Source: Deltaproteobacteria bacterium (lineage in GTDB: Bacteria > Myxococcota > Polyangia > Polyangiales > B10-G4). From it: a stretch of 12,876 bases of DNA. Position numbers and translations under genes: made by a program. A model generated the notes under the pieces. The model saw nothing but the letters and a program-made list of their open reading frames with translations. It did no database searches and was not told the origin of the DNA. Location of the stretch: NCBI GenBank assembly GCA_019312705.1, contig JAFDCW010000035.1, positions 1-12,876 of the forward strand, read 5' to 3'. Positions 1 through 6,816 of the stretch are shown piece by piece (position 1 is the stretch's first letter; each line of letters begins with the position of its first letter).

Positions 1-15
1 AGCGGCGCGGTACTA

Positions 16-104
16 CCGGCGCCGCTACGGTCAGCCTGTCGGCTCTGCACGACTGCGCACTGCCGGCGCCGCTGCGGTCGGCCTTTCGGCTCTGCGCGAC
101 TGCG
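16..104. repeat. Two-copy 47-bp-period tandem repeat (non-coding)
   Basis: Two near-identical blocks, 16-57 and 63-104, start with CCGGCGCCGCT and continue through a CGGTC-GCCT-TCGGCTCTGC core into CGACTGCG. They differ at only a few bases. Read on the minus strand (the strand of the neighbouring gene), each copy holds a small GCC/GGC stem closed by a four-base loop, GAAA in one copy and GACA in the other. No convincing reading frame crosses the block. It lies 3' of the lipoprotein gene that ends at 233. It could be part of a transcribed 3' tail, a structured RNA element or simply a genomic repeat family. The left edge of the window may cut off further copies. Confidence 0.7.
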
Positions 105-110
105 TCGCGC
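94..110. other. Perfect 7-bp inverted repeat, possible 3' hairpin
   Basis: GCGCGAC (94-100) and GTCGCGC (104-110) are exact reverse complements around a three-base loop. The hairpin starts at the end of the second copy of the 47-bp repeat and would be very stable. It lies about 120 bases past the stop codon of the leftward lipoprotein gene, so it could act as a transcription end or RNA-stabilising structure for that transcript. There is no T-run after it on either strand, so a classical intrinsic terminator is not supported. Confidence 0.4.
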
Positions 111-114
111 TGCC

Positions 115-234
115 GCCTCGGGCCGCCCTACGCGGTGCCTTCTTGTTGAGGCCTCCGGCGCGCTGCCGCCTCGGGCCGCCTTCGCGGCGCCTTCTTGTTA
201 GCGCCTCGGGCCGCCCTCGCGGCGCCTTCTTGTT
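115..234. repeat. Three copies of a ~32-bp repeat ending at the lipoprotein stop codon
   Basis: Copies lie at 115-147, 168-199 and 203-234. Each begins GCCTCGGGCCGCC and ends GCCTTCTTGTT, differing by one to three bases and one indel. Spacing is irregular (53 and 35 bases), so this is not a CRISPR array. On the minus strand each copy reads AACAAGAAGG followed by GCCGC-GAGG-GCGGC or a near variant, a 5-bp stem with a tetraloop. The base before AACAAG is T in the two right-hand copies, giving TAACAAGAAGG. The rightmost of these supplies the stop codon (TAA, 233-235) of the lipoprotein gene. The element may therefore have spread by duplicating a gene 3' end, or may be a REP-like element that inserted at the stop codon. 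Confidence 0.75.
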
Positions 235-2056
235 AGGGCTCGAAGCTCACCCAGTACGAATCGCCGCCGGCCGCCCCGTCAGCGAAGAGGTAGTAGGTGC
301 TGCCGCTGGTCGTCGTGGTGTCGAGCCGCGTTCGGTACAAGAAGCCCGCTGCACCGCCCCCGGCGCCAGCGACGCAGGCGATCTCGGTCCCCGATGCGCA
401 GGGGGCCGCGCGTACGTAGACGTCCGGGTCGAAGTCGTCCGAGTAAACGTCGAAACGCGCGTTGCCGTCACCGGGGCCGTGAAAGGAGGCGACCGCCTGG
501 AGGTCAGCGCCTGAACCGCTCGGCTGGCAGGAGCCCCTCGGCCCGATGAGCGGCAAGACCGAGGGCGTGAGGAAGCCGATGAGGCTGCCTCCCCCGGAGA
601 TGTCGATCGGCGCGCCGCAGCTGTCGCCGGTCGCGAGCTCGGCGCGCACGTTTAGCTGGAAGGCGCCGTTGGTCGATGAGTCGTATCCGTCCACCAGAAT
701 GTAGAGCCGACGGGTGGAGCCGATGGTCGTCGGCCTGAACCGGTGCACCCAGATTCGGCTCGCCATCATTCGGCCCTGGTCGATGTCGTCGTCGCAGCCG
801 AGCTCCGCGAAGCCCGTGAGGTCGCAGCTCGTGGCGACCGAGACCACCGTGTCGGCCGCGCTGCCGAGGGTGTCGATGTAGAGGTCCACATTGGTCGAGA
901 CATCGACGTAGTAGACGGCGTCGCGGCCTCCGGCTCTCCCGCACGGCGTCTCATAGTCCGAATCGAAGTCGGCGAGGGTTCCGCGTACGGTCACGGTTCC
1001 CCCTCCAACGGCGATGGGGAGGCCTTCGGCGTCCGCGCACGTATCGGCGACGGAGATGCAGCCGTCATCCACGACACCGTCGCAGTCGTCGTCCCGGCGG
1101 TTGCAGAACTCCGTGGCGCCGGGATGAACGCTGGCGTTGTCGTCGTCGCAGTCCGTTCCGCCGGTGCACATCATCGAGCCCTCGGACTCGGTGGCAAAGC
1201 CGTCGCCGTCATCGTCGCGGGGGGCGTTGATGCACGAGCTCGTCGCCGAGTCGCAGCTGTCGACGGTGCACGCGTTGCCGTCTCGGCAGTCGCGCGCGGT
1301 CCCCCCGGTGCATCCCCCCGATGACAGGTTGCAACGGCGGCCGACGATGCAGAAATCGGTGTCGCAGAGCGTATCGTCGGCGGTGTTGACGCAACCGTCG
1401 GAGTCGGCGCCGTCGGCGCCCGGCGCACACGTGTCGGCGCTGCAGTCGACGCCGTCATTGCACGCTGCGTCGTCGAGGGTCACTTCGCAGGCGTCGGTCG
1501 TTTCGTCGCAGGCCTCACTGGAGCACCCTGCACCGTCGTCGCAGGTCACAGCGTCTCCGGGTAGGCAGCCGACATCGTCAGCTCCCGGATCCGAGCGGTC
1601 GCACTGCTCTTCGCCGTTGCAGAAGAGCCCGTCGTCGCAATCCCTGTCGTCCATGCACCGCGATCGCACGCACCCGAGCGTCGCGTCGCAGCGTTCTCCC
1701 CGACGGCAGAGCGAGTTGGACCGCACGCTCATGCATGTGCCCGCGACGCAGCTGTCGTTGGTACAGTCGATGCCGTCGTCGCAGCCCCCCGCGCAGATGA
1801 CGCTCGCATCGGTCCCGCCGTCACTCGGAGCGCTGTCCGAGCCGGCGTCCAGGTTTCCCGAATCGGGCCGACTGGCGTCGTCGTCTATTGCGGCGTCCCC
1901 GGTCCCGCTGTCGGTTCGAACGGTGCCACCGTCGTCGCCTCCGAGACGCCCCTCGTCGGGATTGACGAGGGCACTACACCCCGCCGCGGCAAGGATGAGG
2001 AGGAGAAGGGCGGCGAACGGTACTTGCGAAGACGTCATGTTGGGCACGGAGGGCAT
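233..2056 (-). CDS. Cys-rich lipoprotein with MopE-type metal-binding motif
   Basis: Predicted 607-residue surface lipoprotein. The start at 2056 is preferred over the longer frame because AAAGGG lies just upstream, overlapping the end of the preceding gene; ATG at 2038 is an alternative. Residues 13-26 are hydrophobic and lead to a lipobox-like LAAAGC with Cys27. A Ser/Asp/Gly-rich linker (30-85) follows. Residues 88-275 carry many CDDG-x-x-C and similar Cys/Asp motifs spaced as short disulfide or metal-binding repeats. Residues 281-333 (DDDGDGFAT, TDCDDDNASVHPGATE, DDDCDGVVDDGC) match the putative metal-binding motif of the MopE family. Residues 375-475 and 505-607 look like two beta-rich PPC-like domains. 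MopE of Methylococcus binds copper, but the metal here is unknown. It is the last gene of the leftward run, 10 bases after the TPR/PEGA gene, and its stop codon lies in a repeat. Family call is firm; function is unproven. Confidence 0.87.
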   Translation of the reverse strand: MPSVPNMTSSQVPFAALLLLILAAAGCSALVNPDEGRLGGDDGGTVRTDSGTGDAAIDDDASRPDSGNLDAGSDSAPSDGGTDASVICAGGCDDGIDCTNDSCVAGTCMSVRSNSLCRRGERCDATLGCVRSRCMDDRDCDDGLFCNGEEQCDRSDPGADDVGCLPGDAVTCDDGAGCSSEACDETTDACEVTLDDAACNDGVDCSADTCAPGADGADSDGCVNTADDTLCDTDFCIVGRRCNLSSGGCTGGTARDCRDGNACTVDSCDSATSSCINAPRDDDGDGFATESEGSMMCTGGTDCDDDNASVHPGATEFCNRRDDDCDGVVDDGCISVADTCADAEGLPIAVGGGTVTVRGTLADFDSDYETPCGRAGGRDAVYYVDVSTNVDLYIDTLGSAADTVVSVATSCDLTGFAELGCDDDIDQGRMMASRIWVHRFRPTTIGSTRRLYILVDGYDSSTNGAFQLNVRAELATGDSCGAPIDISGGGSLIGFLTPSVLPLIGPRGSCQPSGSGADLQAVASFHGPGDGNARFDVYSDDFDPDVYVRAAPCASGTEIACVAGAGGGAAGFLYRTRLDTTTTSGSTYYLFADGAAGGDSYWVSFEP

Positions 2057-2066
2057 CGCGGCCCTT

Positions 2067-3167
2067 TCAGAACTCGCCGGAGAGCACGATGGCGCCGCCG
2101 TCGGGGGTGGCCGCGGCCATCGCACCGCGCAGGCGGGGCCCCCGGCTTGCCTGCTCTTCGCCGTCTGGCTGGGTCAGGAAGAAGAGCGCCGTTGTCGCGC
2201 CGGCACCGACGATGGTCGTCACGAGGAAGACGTCGGTCAGCGTCGAGAGCGTATTGGCGCGGCTCTGGGCGTCGAGACCGTCTTGCCGGGCCTGGGCCCG
2301 CTCTCGGCCCGAGAGCGAGGGGTCGTTGCTGCGCGCGACGGCGTCGTCGAAGTCGCCGTTGGCGCCGAGGGCCACGATGCCGGTGACCACGGTGGCGACG
2401 AGGAAGGCTCCGGTCGCCGCTCCGGCGATGATCGTCGGGGTAGTGAGCGCGTAGCCTCCTCCGCTGTCCGAGGGAGCGATGGTTTCTGTGGTCTCCCGAC
2501 TCTGGCCCAGGTCGTCTCCCGACTCTGCTGCTTCGGGCTCCGGCCCGACCGTCGCGCCCTCTTCCGCCGGGGCGACGGCCGTAACCGCCGGGAGCGGCTC
2601 CGCCACCGTGTCTTCACCGCGCTCGAGACGAATGGAGATGCCGGCGGGCTGCCCGCCTTCGACGATGAATTCTCGTCGAACCGACTGATAGCCTTCGGCG
2701 CGGACCTCGAGGAGATGGTTCCCAGGGACCATGCGGATCGCGTGGAGGATGGGCGTTCGGCGGACCTCCGCTTGGTCGATGCGTACCAACGCCCCGTCGG
2801 GTACCACCCGGACCGTGACCTCGCCGACCTTTCCCCGCAGGCCAAGGAGAGCCTCTTCGACCTCGGCCCGTTGGGCAGGCGGAGCGTCCGGGGACTCGAG
2901 CAGGAAGTGCTCGTAGTGAAACATCGCCTCGAGAGGACGCTGGAGTTGCTCGTAGCAGTTGGCCATGTTGACGCGCACGCTCGGGTGCGGCGCCAGCCGG
3001 TAGGCCTCCTGAAACGAAGTCAGGGCGGACTCGTATTGCCCGGCCTCGAAGGCCTCGACTCCCGTCCCGAAGTTCTGTCGCGCCTGGTCTCGCGTGTCCT
3101 GCGCGAGGGCCGGGGCCGCGATCGCCATGAGCGCCAGAGCTAGGGCTCCGATGAACGAGCTCTTCAT
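2067..3167 (-). CDS. Exported TPR and PEGA domain protein
   Basis: Predicted 366 residues. ATG at 3167 is chosen over an ATG 18 bases upstream because GGAGG sits five bases before it and the protein then opens with a clean signal peptide (MKSSFIGALALALMAIAAPALA, split by a likely cut after Ala22). Residues 26-97 form TPR-like helices (FEAGQYESALTSFQEAYRLAP). Residues about 117-182 are a PEGA domain (VTVRVVPDGALVRID...HLLEVRAEGY), a small beta fold common in envelope proteins. An acidic, Pro-rich linker (185-240) precedes two hydrophobic segments at 243-269 and 308-332, so the protein is probably anchored in the inner membrane with its TPR/PEGA part outside. This architecture is frequent in myxobacteria and is generally assigned to envelope scaffolding, but the partner is unknown. 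It is followed after 10 bases by the MopE-like lipoprotein gene and is separated from the upstream propeller gene by 89 bases, so it may have its own promoter. Confidence 0.88.
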   Translation of the reverse strand: MKSSFIGALALALMAIAAPALAQDTRDQARQNFGTGVEAFEAGQYESALTSFQEAYRLAPHPSVRVNMANCYEQLQRPLEAMFHYEHFLLESPDAPPAQRAEVEEALLGLRGKVGEVTVRVVPDGALVRIDQAEVRRTPILHAIRMVPGNHLLEVRAEGYQSVRREFIVEGGQPAGISIRLERGEDTVAEPLPAVTAVAPAEEGATVGPEPEAAESGDDLGQSRETTETIAPSDSGGGYALTTPTIIAGAATGAFLVATVVTGIVALGANGDFDDAVARSNDPSLSGRERAQARQDGLDAQSRANTLSTLTDVFLVTTIVGAGATTALFFLTQPDGEEQASRGPRLRGAMAAATPDGGAIVLSGEF

Positions 3168-3172
3168 TACCG

Positions 3173-3177
3173 CCTCC
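3173..3177 (-). promoter_or_regulatory. Strong Shine-Dalgarno fixing the TPR/PEGA start
   Basis: On the minus strand GGAGG is followed by five bases and then ATG at 3167. The in-frame ATG 18 bases upstream has no such site and would put charged residues before the signal peptide, so 3167 is the better start. Confidence 0.75.
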
Positions 3178-3222
3178 AACCCCACGGAAACCCCCCGGGG
3201 ATGGAGCGCAGCCTAGCCCGGC

Positions 3223-3235
3223 ACCCGGCCCGGGT
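3223..3235 (-). other. Short GC-rich inverted repeat in the 89-base gap
   Basis: ACCCG and CGGGT flank a three-base loop between the propeller gene stop and the TPR/PEGA start. With no T-tract it is at best a weak or factor-dependent termination or pause site. A second, shorter inverted repeat (CCTCT-G-AGAGG, about 3243-3253) lies next to the propeller stop codon. I see no convincing promoter boxes in this gap. Confidence 0.25.
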
Positions 3236-3256
3236 CGAGGCACCCTCTGAGAGGAG

Positions 3257-4705
3257 TCACGGACGGCGCCGTCGGCCGAAGAACGCGAAAACGATCAGCA
3301 AACCGAGGGCCAGGGCGGGACCCGGGGTTGGGCCGCGGTGACTCCCAGCCGCCGTGCCGCAAGCGCATCCGCCGGACGCCGGTTCTGTCACACCCCCGTC
3401 GCCACCATCGGCCGCTGCGTCCTCGGGCCCTCCGTCGCTCCCCGATCCTCCGCCGTCGGACAAGCCCGCGTCGTCGTCGAGGCCGAGGTCCAGGAGGAGG
3501 TCGGCGAGGTCTCCTTCGCAGGCGGCGGGGGTCGCGGCGCCTGCCGGGCACATGACCGTGCCCGGGACGTCGGCGAAGAGCAGCATCGGGGTGATCGTCG
3601 CGCCGCCGTCGGTCGAGCGTCCGAAGGCGTAGCCGTCTTCGTAGTTGTCTGCGCAGACGAAGAGCTCGGACCCCCGGAGCCCGAGGCAGCCGACGCGTAG
3701 GTCGGCGTCGATGACCGAGAAGGTCTGCCCTCCGTCGTCCGAGCGATGGAGGCCGGTGGCGGTTCGTCCGCCGAGCCACACCGTCGTGCCGTCCGTGGAC
3801 CAGGCGAAGGCGTCGACCTCGCCGACCGAGATGCCCTCGGTGAAGGTCTGCGCCGAGTCTTCGCTCACATAGACCCGGTCGCCGAAGTCGCCGCGTACGC
3901 GGACCATGAGGCGGCCCGAATCGGTCGGGTCGACTCCGAGCAAGTAGACGTTCCGGTCGTCGGCACGGAAGTCGCTGAACGCGACGGAGTCCCAGGTGAC
4001 GCCGCCGTCCGCCGAGTGATAGACGAAGGGGCGCCGCGGGGTGTCGGCAGTCGGCGGATAGGCGCCGGTCAGGTAGACCTGGCTCGGGTCGGACGGCGCA
4101 ACGCGGATCGTCTCGAAGAGGATCGAGTCGATGGCGGCGTCGGTGGCGGTCCAGGTCAGGCCTTCGTCGAGGCTCCGGTGCACGCCGTTGGGTGCGCCGC
4201 CGTCGGAGGTGAGCGCGTAGAGCGTGCCGTCACTAGCTCGCGTGACGTCGATCACGACCCGGTCGGTGAGCTCTGCCGACGGGAAATCCCAGTCACAGCC
4301 GCCCCCGGTGCCGCGGCTCAGGCCGTCGAAGAGGCCGACCACGAAGCTGCCGTCGGCGGCGATGGTCACGTGGGGGTCTTCGGTCATTCGTGCCCCGAAG
4401 GCAGCAGGGCAGACCCACCGAAAGACGCCTCCCCCGTCGTCCGTGGCGAGCAGGCCGAAGGTGGTTCGCAGCAGGATCACGTCCGGGTCGGTCGGATGAA
4501 AAGCGACCTCTCCCGTGGCTGGGAACCGCCCGTGGGCGTGGGCCACCGGCGCCGGGCCCATGGCCCCGAGGGGGATCGCGAGCATAGCCGCAAGAAACCC
4601 AACGAGCCCGGGGATTGCAGGAGACCTCGTTCTCGTGACGCCCATCGCCTCCAGCATGGCATCCGCATCAGGGGCGTGCATCCGGGGTTTCATGGCGTAG
4701 GTCAT
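3257..4705 (-). CDS. Asp-box beta-propeller surface protein with MYXO-CTERM-like tail
   Basis: Up to 482 residues. Five Asp-box-like motifs (SLDEGLTW 178-185, SADGGVTW 231-238, SEDSAQTF 281-288, SDDGGQTF 322-329, STDGGATI 364-371) are spaced as blades of a BNR/sialidase-like propeller, but no enzyme active site is evident. After a Gly/Asp/Ser-rich linker (408-445) the protein ends in CAC (Cys447, Cys449), a hydrophobic helix (about 461-476) and RRRR. This is the layout of the MYXO-CTERM sorting signal, a tail processed on the way to the cell surface. A signal peptide ends near AHA-HG (58/59). The start is uncertain. ATG 4705 overlaps the stop of the upstream remnant as ATGA; in-frame ATGs at 4693, 4681, 4657 and 4645 also exist. 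The one at 4645 gives the most typical signal peptide, with GGAGG only two bases away. Probably a secreted or surface-displayed protein of unknown ligand. Confidence 0.85.
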   Translation of the reverse strand: MTYAMKPRMHAPDADAMLEAMGVTRTRSPAIPGLVGFLAAMLAIPLGAMGPAPVAHAHGRFPATGEVAFHPTDPDVILLRTTFGLLATDDGGGVFRWVCPAAFGARMTEDPHVTIAADGSFVVGLFDGLSRGTGGGCDWDFPSAELTDRVVIDVTRASDGTLYALTSDGGAPNGVHRSLDEGLTWTATDAAIDSILFETIRVAPSDPSQVYLTGAYPPTADTPRRPFVYHSADGGVTWDSVAFSDFRADDRNVYLLGVDPTDSGRLMVRVRGDFGDRVYVSEDSAQTFTEGISVGEVDAFAWSTDGTTVWLGGRTATGLHRSDDGGQTFSVIDADLRVGCLGLRGSELFVCADNYEDGYAFGRSTDGGATITPMLLFADVPGTVMCPAGAATPAACEGDLADLLLDLGLDDDAGLSDGGGSGSDGGPEDAAADGGDGGVTEPASGGCACGTAAGSHRGPTPGPALALGLLIVFAFFGRRRRP

Positions 4706-4896
4706 GCCTTCGAGATGTCGCAGAACGCGCGGGTGATCACCCGAGGCAATTCGGCCGGATTGTGTAGGTATGCGTCGTCCTCGATGAGGGCGTGGTCGTC
4801 CCAGACGAAGCCCCCGCCGAGGCCCCCCGCGAAGACCAGGGCGACCGAGAGGGTCAGCAGCGCCGCGACCGCCCGCGGGTTACGGAGGGAGTTCAG
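4702..4896 (-). pseudogene. Remnant of a multi-pass glycosyltransferase-like (TMTC/PMT-type) membrane protein
   Basis: A 64-codon open frame runs from the rhomboid stop codon to the start of the propeller gene. It encodes a basic N-terminus, a hydrophobic helix (about 9-29) and GFVWDDHALIEDDAYLHNP followed by LPRVITRAF. To my knowledge this is the characteristic first helix and luminal/periplasmic loop of large GT39/TMTC-type membrane proteins, which run to hundreds of residues. Here the frame stops ten codons after that loop. No ATG, GTG or TTG lies at its head. The codon that would begin it is CTG, overlapping the rhomboid TGA as CTGA, where intact coupled genes have ATGA. I infer a decayed gene that has lost its start and its whole 3' part. 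It could instead be a small expressed membrane protein using CTG. Its stop overlaps the next gene's ATG. Confidence 0.55.
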
Positions 4897-5831
4897 CGCG
4901 GGCCCCGCCGCGACTTCGACTTGGAGCGCGTCGCAGCGATGGCACCGAAGAGCGCTCCGGTGACGAGGCCCCCCGAGTGCACCCAGTTCGCGACGCCCGG
5001 GAAGAGGCCGAAGAGACCCGCGAGGTAGAAGCCGATGAGCCACAGCCCCCAGGACTGCGGGATGGCGTAGGCGCTGGAGGGCTCGAGCTTCGCCCGGACC
5101 CACATGTACCCGTAGAGACCCAGGATCACGCCGGAGAAGCCATGGAAAAGCGGCGAGCCAAAGACATACTCGGCCGTATTGGCCACGAGGCTCACCGCAA
5201 TCACGAAGAAGATCAGGAAGAGTGCCCCCTGGTTTCGCTCGACCATCGAGCCGAGGTCCTTGAGCCAGTACATGTTGAAGAAGAGGTGGAAGATCCCGAA
5301 GCCCTTCAGCTCGGCATGCACGAAGGTTGGTGTGATCAGGCGCCAGAGTTGCCCGTCCCGGAGGCCACCGAAGGGCACGTACTGAATCTGCGATTGCCCG
5401 AGGGGCTCGTAGGCGACGTAGTTCAGCCAGCGGTGGATGGCGTCGTAGTCGGTGAAGGCCATGGCGAAGGCCACGCCGACACAGATGAAGATCAGCCCGA
5501 GGGTGACTTTCCCGTAGCCGCTGGTGCTCGACGCGTCGAGGCGGGATCGGAGTTTGTCGGATTTCTTGCGGGCGTCGTCGTCCTTTTTGGCCGACGCCCG
5601 GCGCTGGCCGCCGGCGACCTTCGACGCCTGCTGAAACCGTGCGTCGCCGGGGTCCTCTTCATAGAGGCGCAGGAGCTCCCGGGCGTCGTCCAACCGTGCT
5701 TCGTCTTCGACCCAGAGCACGAAGTCGCCGTCCCGCGACGAATCGACCCGCCCCGCGATGCCCTCGACGAAAAGGGCGTCGGCGAGGGTGCGAGCGGTCC
5801 CTTCATCTTCGAAGTGGGCGAGCTGGCGCAT
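4893..5831 (-). CDS. GlpG-like rhomboid intramembrane serine protease
   Basis: Predicted 312 residues. The protein cuts other membrane proteins within or near their transmembrane helices. Residues 5-60 resemble the cytoplasmic N-terminal domain of GlpG. A charged, Lys-rich linker (71-100) follows, then a six-helix rhomboid core. The catalytic Ser233 sits in GFSG (231-234), and His285 in NWVHSGG is its partner. HLFFN (182-186) supplies the His and Asn expected to line the oxyanion site. WR in GQLWRLITPTF (160-170) is the usual L1-loop motif. The start is well supported: AGGAGG ends four bases before the ATG, and this site overlaps the TAA of the upstream reductase gene, so the two are probably translated together. 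The glpG symbol is withheld because the family has several members per genome. A role in maturing the nearby sorting-tail protein is possible but unproven. Confidence 0.93.
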   Translation of the reverse strand: MRQLAHFEDEGTARTLADALFVEGIAGRVDSSRDGDFVLWVEDEARLDDARELLRLYEEDPGDARFQQASKVAGGQRRASAKKDDDARKKSDKLRSRLDASSTSGYGKVTLGLIFICVGVAFAMAFTDYDAIHRWLNYVAYEPLGQSQIQYVPFGGLRDGQLWRLITPTFVHAELKGFGIFHLFFNMYWLKDLGSMVERNQGALFLIFFVIAVSLVANTAEYVFGSPLFHGFSGVILGLYGYMWVRAKLEPSSAYAIPQSWGLWLIGFYLAGLFGLFPGVANWVHSGGLVTGALFGAIAATRSKSKSRRGPR

Positions 5832-5840
5832 CGCCCCTCC

Positions 5841-6797
5841 TTAGCAAGAAATGCCGTCGCGGTCGTGGGGTTCTTCCCAGTCGACGCGGTCCGGGCTTGG
5901 GCCGAGGGGGATGTAGCGCCGTGGGTGAAGTGACTCGTGGCTCGTGTAGTAGTGCTCTTTGGCCTGGGCTAGGTCGCACGTGCCCCGGACGCCGGGCAGC
6001 GAATACACGTCCCGGGCGTAGGCCCAGAGGTGGGGGTACTCGTAGAGGTGCCGGACGTTGCACTTGAAGTGGGTGTAGTAGACGGCGTCGAAGCGGTAGA
6101 GGGTCGGGAAGAGGCAGAAGTCGGCGGCGGTCGGCGAGGCGCCCATCAGGTACCGGTGCGCCCTCAGGTGCTCTTCGAGCTCGTCGAGGCGGCCGAAGAG
6201 CGCCGTCACGGCCTCGGTGTGGGCTGCCTGGCTCCGGGCGAAACCCGCGCGGTAGACCCCGTTGTTCACGGGGCCGTAGTTGGCTTGGACCATCGCCGCG
6301 ATCTCGTCTTCGAGGCCCTCGGGGTAAAGCCGTACCGTCGCGTCGCCGTGGGCGTCGAACTCCCGGTCGAACATTGCGAGCAAGTCCCCGGACTCGTTCG
6401 ATACGATGGTCCCGGTCTCCGTATCCCAAAGCACGGGGACCGAGACGCGGCCGGTGTAGTCGGGGCGTGCCTTGACGTAGAGCTGCCACAACCAATCCGT
6501 GCCGTTCATCGTGTCGGCGCCCGAGAAGCCCCAGCCCTGGGGCCCCATGAAGGGCACGGCGTAGATGACGGGGATCGCGGCTTCGAGCTTCTTGAGGGCC
6601 CGGCCGAGCAATGCCCGGTGGGTCCACCCACAGGCCCACGACGCGTAGAGCACGTAGCGGCCGGGCGTCGGCGCGTAGGGCGTCGACCCGTCGGCCCGGA
6701 CCCAATCCCGGAACTGCGTGGCCCGGCGTACGTACCGCCCCTGGGCGTCGGGGCCGAGGTCTTCGGTCACCCACTTACCGTCGAGAAGTCTACCCAT
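5841..6797 (-). CDS. Glutathionyl-hydroquinone reductase (GST, Xi class)
   Basis: Predicted 318 residues, close to the family norm (E. coli YqjG). These cytosolic enzymes remove glutathione from glutathionyl-hydroquinones using a catalytic Cys and a second glutathione. Hallmarks visible: the active-site segment WACGWTHR with Cys56, where the family usually has CPWAHR; VPVLWD and NESGDLLAMF (134-143), the glutathione-binding part; NNGVYRAGFA (178-187), diagnostic for this class; YYTHFKCN (240-247) in the C-terminal domain; and a tail with HPRRYIPLGP and EPHDRDG. Pro-to-Gly and Ala-to-Thr changes next to the catalytic Cys are unusual, as is the final Cys318. The gene starts 19 bases after the upstream membrane protein gene and ends nine bases before the rhomboid. 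No clear Shine-Dalgarno precedes ATG 6797. Family assignment is firm; the natural quinone substrate is unknown. Confidence 0.92.
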   Translation of the reverse strand: MGRLLDGKWVTEDLGPDAQGRYVRRATQFRDWVRADGSTPYAPTPGRYVLYASWACGWTHRALLGRALKKLEAAIPVIYAVPFMGPQGWGFSGADTMNGTDWLWQLYVKARPDYTGRVSVPVLWDTETGTIVSNESGDLLAMFDREFDAHGDATVRLYPEGLEDEIAAMVQANYGPVNNGVYRAGFARSQAAHTEAVTALFGRLDELEEHLRAHRYLMGASPTAADFCLFPTLYRFDAVYYTHFKCNVRHLYEYPHLWAYARDVYSLPGVRGTCDLAQAKEHYYTSHESLHPRRYIPLGPSPDRVDWEEPHDRDGISC

Positions 6798-6816
6798 CGC
6801 GATCGTCCAGCGGACC

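Noticed and set aside
115..234. CRISPR array
   Set aside because: Repeats are separated by only 3 and 20 bases, are imperfect, and no cas gene is nearby.
1137..3143. Long plus-strand open frame of 668 codons
   Set aside because: It runs antisense to the MopE-like and TPR/PEGA genes, is low-complexity Ser/Pro/Arg-rich, and has no recognisable domain. GC-rich codon bias explains it.
3223..3235. Intrinsic terminator after the propeller gene
   Set aside because: Only a 5-bp stem and no T-run on the transcribed strand; kept only as a weak inverted repeat.
4893..5831. Rhombosortase assignment for the rhomboid
   Set aside because: The GlpG-like N-terminal domain and tail-type mismatch (MYXO-CTERM rather than GlyGly-CTERM) favour an ordinary rhomboid; the link to the neighbour is left as a hypothesis.
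3746..5933. Plus-strand open frames at 3746-4963 and 4977-5933
   Set aside because: They are antisense to the propeller, rhomboid and reductase genes, whose motifs are clear; the frames show no domain or signal.
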